A stretch of DNA of 64,000 bases from Hypericibacter terrae (lineage in GTDB: Bacteria; Pseudomonadota; Alphaproteobacteria; Dongiales; Dongiaceae): positions 248,001 through 312,000 of the forward strand of contig NZ_CP042906.1 of the NCBI RefSeq assembly GCF_008728855.1, written 5' to 3'. A program made the position numbers and the translations under genes. The notes under the pieces were generated by a model. It did no database searches and was not told where the DNA came from. It was given only the letters and a program-made list of their open reading frames with translations. This document shows positions 60,220 to 64,000 of the stretch, one piece after another. Numbering within the stretch: position 1 is the stretch's first letter; every line of letters starts with the position of its first letter.

Positions 60220-61128
60220 ATGACCGCCGGCACGCTGCAGATCACCCCCCGCCGCACCAAGCTGCACCGGCTCTTCGCCTATCGCTTCGCGCTGCTGGCG
60301 GGACCGGGCGCGCTCTTCATCATGATCGCGCTGCTCCTGCCGCTGCTCTCGATCGTGGTGTTCAGCTTCTGGCGGACCGAGAGCTACGAGCTCTATGCCG
60401 ACTGGAATCTCGACAATTACCGGGTGATGCTGACCGAGCCTGCCTATCGGGTGTTCTTCCTGCGCTCCTTCTTCATGGCGCTGGCGGTGACGCTCGCCTG
60501 CCTCGTGATCTCCTGGCCGGTTGCCTATTTCATCGCCAAGCATGGCGGGCGCTACCGCCTGCTGCTGGTGCTGCTGCTGGCCGCACCCTTCTTCACCGGC
60601 GTCATCCTGCGCATCGCGGCGCTGCAGGGATTGTTCGGGCCGATCGGGCTCATCAACATGACCTTGACCGAGATCGGGCTGCCGCCGATCCAGGTGCTGA
60701 TGTACACGCCGCTCGCAGCCGGAATCGGGCTCGTCTATCTCTATGTGCCCTTCATGATCACCGCGATCTATCTCTCGGTGATCAACTTCAATTTCGAGCT
60801 GCTCGAGGTTGCCAAGATCAACGGGGCCAAGCCCTGGCGTGCCTTCATCGAGATCACCTGGCCGCTCAACTGGATCGGCACGGCGATCGGACTGGTGGTG
60901 GTCTTCATTCCCTGCCTCGCCTCGGCCGTGACCCAGCGCTTCCTCGGCGGCACGCAATCGAGCTCCTTCGGCATGAGTCTCGCCCAGCAGTTCGGCGAGA
61001 CCGGCACCTGGGCGCTCGGCTCGGCCATGGGGGTTGCGCTCTTCGTCTCCTCGATCGTCGCCATCGTCCTGATCGGCCGCTCGATCAACCTGAAACGCAG
61101 CGGCTTCACCGGGGTGATCAACCCATGA
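60220..61128 (+). CDS. PotB-type ABC transporter permease, second importer
   Basis: 302 residues, six membrane segments (first about 25-48: ALLAGPGALFIMIALLLPLL region). EAA loop EVAKINGAKPWRAFIEITWP. Its ATG is at 60220 and the next permease ATG overlaps its stop by four bases. Confidence 0.93.
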   Translation: MTAGTLQITPRRTKLHRLFAYRFALLAGPGALFIMIALLLPLLSIVVFSFWRTESYELYADWNLDNYRVMLTEPAYRVFFLRSFFMALAVTLACLVISWPVAYFIAKHGGRYRLLLVLLLAAPFFTGVILRIAALQGLFGPIGLINMTLTEIGLPPIQVLMYTPLAAGIGLVYLYVPFMITAIYLSVINFNFELLEVAKINGAKPWRAFIEITWPLNWIGTAIGLVVVFIPCLASAVTQRFLGGTQSSSFGMSLAQQFGETGTWALGSAMGVALFVSSIVAIVLIGRSINLKRSGFTGVINP

Positions 61129-61946
61129 TCGCGGGGAAGCACAAGACTCTGAAGCCGGCGGTCCTGGCCATGGGTCTGGTGCTGGCCGCGGTCTATGTCT
61201 TCCTCTATGCGCCGATCTTCTATGTGATCTACACCTCCTTCTCGGCCGACATCGTCTGGCCCTTCCCGCCGCATTTCTCGGCGCAGTCCTACGGCGACCT
61301 CTTCGCCAGCTCGCTTTACGGCGATGCGCTCGCCAACAGCATCACTCTGGCGCTGGGGAGCGCCGTCCTGTCGACCGTGCTGGCGGCGGCGGGCGCCATC
61401 GGTATCCTGCGCTACCGCTCGCGCTGGCGGGGCTTCGCCATGTTCATGTTCCTGGCGCCCCTGTTCGTGGCCGAGCTCCTGATCGGGATCTCGACGCTTG
61501 CCTTCAATGCGCGCGTGCTGGGGCTGCCGGGCAATCTCTATTCCGCCATGGCCGCCAACGCCGTGCCCGGCACCTCCTTTGCCTTCCTCATCATCCTGGC
61601 GCAGCTCGTGCGCTATGACTGGAACATGGACGATGCGGCGATGGTGTTCGGCGCCGGGCCTTTCCGCAGCTTCATCGAGATCACCCTGCCGACGATCTGG
61701 CCCTCGCTCTTCGGGGCCTTCCTCATCAGCTTCATCCTCGCCTTCAACAATCTCGAGATCTCGTTCTACAACCTCGGCGCCATCCCAACCTTGCCGGCAG
61801 TGGCTTGGGGCTCTCTAAGATTCGGATTGGGACCGGAGCTCTTCGCGCTGGCGACGCTCGTCAATGGCGCCGTCTTCTTCATCTTCGCGGTGATGTATAT
61901 CCTGATGCGCTACCGCATCGTCAGCTTCGGCTATCGCGGCCCCTGA
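61125..61946 (+). CDS. PotC-type ABC transporter permease, second importer
   Basis: 273 residues, six membrane segments; EAA-type loop DDAAMVFGAGPFRSFIEITL with PTIWPS. Coupled to the preceding permease by an ATGA overlap. The gene ends five bases from the end of the convergent Rieske oxygenase gene, with no room for a separate terminator. Confidence 0.92.
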   Translation: MIAGKHKTLKPAVLAMGLVLAAVYVFLYAPIFYVIYTSFSADIVWPFPPHFSAQSYGDLFASSLYGDALANSITLALGSAVLSTVLAAAGAIGILRYRSRWRGFAMFMFLAPLFVAELLIGISTLAFNARVLGLPGNLYSAMAANAVPGTSFAFLIILAQLVRYDWNMDDAAMVFGAGPFRSFIEITLPTIWPSLFGAFLISFILAFNNLEISFYNLGAIPTLPAVAWGSLRFGLGPELFALATLVNGAVFFIFAVMYILMRYRIVSFGYRGP

Positions 61947-61950
61947 CGGA

Positions 61951-63129
61951 TCAGGAGGCGGCACGCTGGCGCCGAGAGAGCGACTCGCTGCGCCGCCAGC
62001 CCGCGAGCCGGGTCGCCAGATAGCAGGTGAAATCGTGGATCTCGCGCTCGAGCCAGCTGAGCCGCCCCGGCTTGGCGAGCGGCGCCTGCACGCCCTGGTA
62101 GAGACCCTCGACCACGAAGCGGTCCTCGGCGTTCACCTTGTCGAAGAACGCCAGCAGCTCGGCTTTCTCCTTCTCGAGGTCGGGCAGGTTGGCGACGACC
62201 TCGGGCGCCAGCGCCACGCCGAAGCGGACATGGACCTCGCCCAACGATTTGGGCCGGAGCGACAGGTACCAGAGATGATCGGGCGCCAGCACATACATAT
62301 GCGCCGGAAATACCGAGGGCATGACGGTGGTGTAGCGGTGATGGCCTTCGAGACGCGTGTTCGAGGGATGCGCGCGGCCATAGCGCGCGGTCTCGTCCTT
62401 GGTGAAGGTCTGGACCGTGAAATGGTCGTTGGGCTCGGTCGGGAAGCGCGTGTCCTCGATCGGCATCCAGGCGCCGACCGTCGCCCGATGGGCCACCGGG
62501 AGGTGATAGCCCTCCATGAAGTTCTCGGTCAGCAGCTTCCAGTTGGTGTTCCAGACATGGTCCTGGAGCGCGACCGAGACATAGTTCTGCATCTGATAGG
62601 GCGCGACCAGGGGCGCCAGCGACGCCAGCAGCTCGCCGACCGGCGGGGCCTGCTCGTTGAGCGTGACATAGACCCAGCCTTCCCAGACCTCGGTGCGGAT
62701 CGCGGGCAGATGATGGCTGCGCGGCTCGAAGCCGGGAGTCTGCTTCATATGCGGCGCGCCCAGCAGCCTGCCGTCGAAATCGTAGGTCCAGGCATGATAG
62801 GGGCAGACCAGCCGCTGGCAGCTGCCCTGGCCCTCGACCAGCCGCATCATCCGGTGCAGGCAGACATTGGAGAAGCCGCGGATGAGGCCGTCGCGCCCGC
62901 GCATCACGAAGACCGGCTGGTCGTTGATCGAGAAGCTCAGATAATGGCCGGCGGCCGGCACATCGGCCGCGAGGCCGACGCAGAGCCATTCGCGGGCGAA
63001 GATTTCCTTCTTCTCGAGTTCATGGAACTCGGCGCTGCGATAGATCGCCGGCGGCATGGCTGTCGCCTGCTCGAGGCCACCTTCGGCCAATGTCCGGAGC
63101 CGCTCCAGCGTGGCGTCGAGCTCGGCCAT
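61951..63129 (-). CDS. Rieske aromatic-ring-hydroxylating-type oxygenase, alpha subunit
   Basis: 392 residues. Rieske [2Fe-2S] ligands CLH ... CPYH (FSNVCLHRMMRLVEGQG then CQRLVCPYHAWTYDFDGR) at about 90-125, and a mononuclear iron site in the catalytic domain (LLTENFMEGYHLPVAHRATV, His-x4-His, with the third carboxylate ligand further on). Needs an electron-transfer reductase, not encoded in the window. The family oxidises or demethylates aromatic or quaternary-amine substrates; the specific one is not evident. Monocistronic, convergent with the importer operon. Confidence 0.93.
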   Translation of the reverse strand: MAELDATLERLRTLAEGGLEQATAMPPAIYRSAEFHELEKKEIFAREWLCVGLAADVPAAGHYLSFSINDQPVFVMRGRDGLIRGFSNVCLHRMMRLVEGQGSCQRLVCPYHAWTYDFDGRLLGAPHMKQTPGFEPRSHHLPAIRTEVWEGWVYVTLNEQAPPVGELLASLAPLVAPYQMQNYVSVALQDHVWNTNWKLLTENFMEGYHLPVAHRATVGAWMPIEDTRFPTEPNDHFTVQTFTKDETARYGRAHPSNTRLEGHHRYTTVMPSVFPAHMYVLAPDHLWYLSLRPKSLGEVHVRFGVALAPEVVANLPDLEKEKAELLAFFDKVNAEDRFVVEGLYQGVQAPLAKPGRLSWLEREIHDFTCYLATRLAGWRRSESLSRRQRAAS

Positions 63130-63245
63130 GTCTCTCCCCTGTCCCGCCGATTGTCCGCTTCCCGGGCCGGGACTGCGCCATGATTCGGACTTGCGCCGTC
63201 CGGCGTCAAGCCCGGCTCGGGCGCAGACGGGGGCGGGCGCGCCTC

Positions 63246-63827
63246 CTAGCGCTTCCCGCCATCCTGCAGGTGATGTTTGCCGATCGGCGTCACCAGGCTC
63301 GCCTGCGGGCCTTTCTCGCCTTCCTTGTCCTGGACAATGACGCGCACCTCGTCGCCGACGGCGAGCTTATCGAAGCTGTTGCCCGCGGCGTTCTTGTGGA
63401 AATAGACCTCCTGGCCGTCGGACATCTGCACGAAGCCATAGCCTTCCTGAAGCATCAGCTTGGCGACACGGCCATGATCGGGCACGGCGTGGGTCTTGAC
63501 CCGGTCGCTGCGCCGCCGCGCATGGTCTTCGACCCGCCGGGTCAAGGCGTCGAAGGCGTCGCGGATCGCGACATAGACGTCCTCATGCGCGTGATCCTGC
63601 TTGTGCTCGTGATTGACCATGATGTCCTGGCCGGGAACCGCGAGATGAAGGCGCACATTATAGAGCTTACCCTTGTGTTGGTGGCGATGGCGCGCCTCGA
63701 CCACGGCCTTCAGGGAGATCGCGCGATCGAAGAAATGCTCGAGCGTCGCCGCTTTTTCGCGAATGCGCGCCTCGATGGCCGGGGAGGGGTCGATGTCGCG
63801 AAAGCTGATATCGATCGGAATGGACAT
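63246..63827 (-). CDS. HPF/RaiA-type ribosome protein fused to a cold-shock domain
   Basis: 193 residues. Residues 1-110 follow the hibernation-promoting factor fold: IPIDISFRDIDPSPAIEARI, REKAATLEHFFDRAISLKAV, NVRLHLAVPGQDIMVNHEH, DVYVAIRDAFDALTRRVEDH. After a short basic hinge (KTHAVPDHG) residues 122-185 form an OB-fold cold-shock domain with VAKLMLQEGYGFVQMSDGQE, VYFHKNAA (RNP-like motifs) and GDEVRVIVQDKEGEKGPQAS. The first part binds the 30S subunit in known relatives; the second would bind single-stranded RNA. Start 63827 gives the expected N-terminus; an upstream frame extension is rejected. Confidence 0.9.
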   Translation of the reverse strand: MSIPIDISFRDIDPSPAIEARIREKAATLEHFFDRAISLKAVVEARHRHQHKGKLYNVRLHLAVPGQDIMVNHEHKQDHAHEDVYVAIRDAFDALTRRVEDHARRRSDRVKTHAVPDHGRVAKLMLQEGYGFVQMSDGQEVYFHKNAAGNSFDKLAVGDEVRVIVQDKEGEKGPQASLVTPIGKHHLQDGGKR

Positions 63828-63963
63828 TGGGAACCTCTTCTGAAGGCTCCAGACTGGCCCGATCCCTCGGGTTTGGCCTTGATTCAGATCATACGCTTCG
63901 GAAACGATCATGCCGTCATGACGATCCGGGGGCGGGCGGCGCTCCCCAAGAAGGATTGGCGCC

Positions 63964-64000
63964 ATGGGCGAACTGAGGACGCTGCCGGACCTGTTCGACC
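63964..64000 (+). CDS. Start of a gene, cut by the window edge
   Basis: ATG 63964 with AAGGA eight bases upstream opens a frame (MGELRTLPDLFD) that runs off the window. Divergent from the HPF-type gene, whose start is 136 bases away. Too short to identify. Confidence 0.4.
   Translation, partial: MGELRTLPDLFD

Overview
The window is very GC-rich, densely coded DNA with codon use, short intergenic gaps, Tat-type substrate-binding proteins and FixLJ-like two-component genes typical of a metabolically versatile soil or aquatic alphaproteobacterium. The order Rhodospirillales is my best guess, but this is inference from gene style and not from a marker gene. No rRNA, tRNA, CRISPR array, phage or complete insertion sequence was seen.

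Layout. 1-12.8 kb is a signalling and stress region: a cut receiver-domain gene, an alpha-carbonic anhydrase followed at once by a chemoreceptor, a CHASE3 histidine kinase, small stress-type proteins (DCC protein, SnoaL-like protein, Dps-like protein, alpha/beta hydrolase), a FixL/FixJ-like pair, an AraC regulator and dodecin. 12.8-14.2 kb holds a flavin monooxygenase. 14.75-22.9 kb is a tightly packed run of 13 co-directional genes, almost all unrecognisable: a terpenoid-synthase-like protein, a geranylgeranyl-reductase-like flavoprotein, Ig-like proteins without signal peptides, an NIDP-repeat protein, and several Cys/Gly/His-rich small proteins with shared sequence motifs. This is the strongest candidate for an undescribed system; I infer a cytoplasmic structural or isoprenoid-linked assembly, but its function is unknown.

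From 22.9 kb onward the window is catabolic. 22.9-33.1 kb: a LysR regulator, a lipocalin-like hypothetical, hydantoinase/oxoprolinase subunits A and B, and a complete PotABCD-type ABC importer. 33.5-41.7 kb: three CocE/NonD family hydrolases with an iron-type alcohol dehydrogenase and a TetR/BetI-like regulator that has a clear candidate operator. 41.9-47.5 kb: a complete dipeptide/oligopeptide-type ABC importer. 47.7-53 kb: a BtpA-family protein and PfkB kinase pair, a small coiled-coil protein, and a LysR regulator divergent from an enolase-superfamily enzyme and a 3-hydroxyisobutyrate-dehydrogenase-like enzyme. 53.3-61.9 kb: a DeoR-regulated kinase / dehydrogenase / class II aldolase set divergent from a second PotABCD-type importer, which reads as a sugar-alcohol or sugar-acid uptake and cleavage pathway. 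62-64 kb: a Rieske oxygenase, an HPF-cold-shock-domain fusion and the start of a further gene.

Two copies of a C/G-palindromic intergenic repeat bracket the 47.5-53.2 kb block. The second copy is split by a 148-bp element with 20-bp terminal inverted repeats and a 3-bp target duplication, i.e. a probable MITE. Start codons were chosen by ribosome binding site, coupling to the neighbour and family length; where two starts are credible this is stated.
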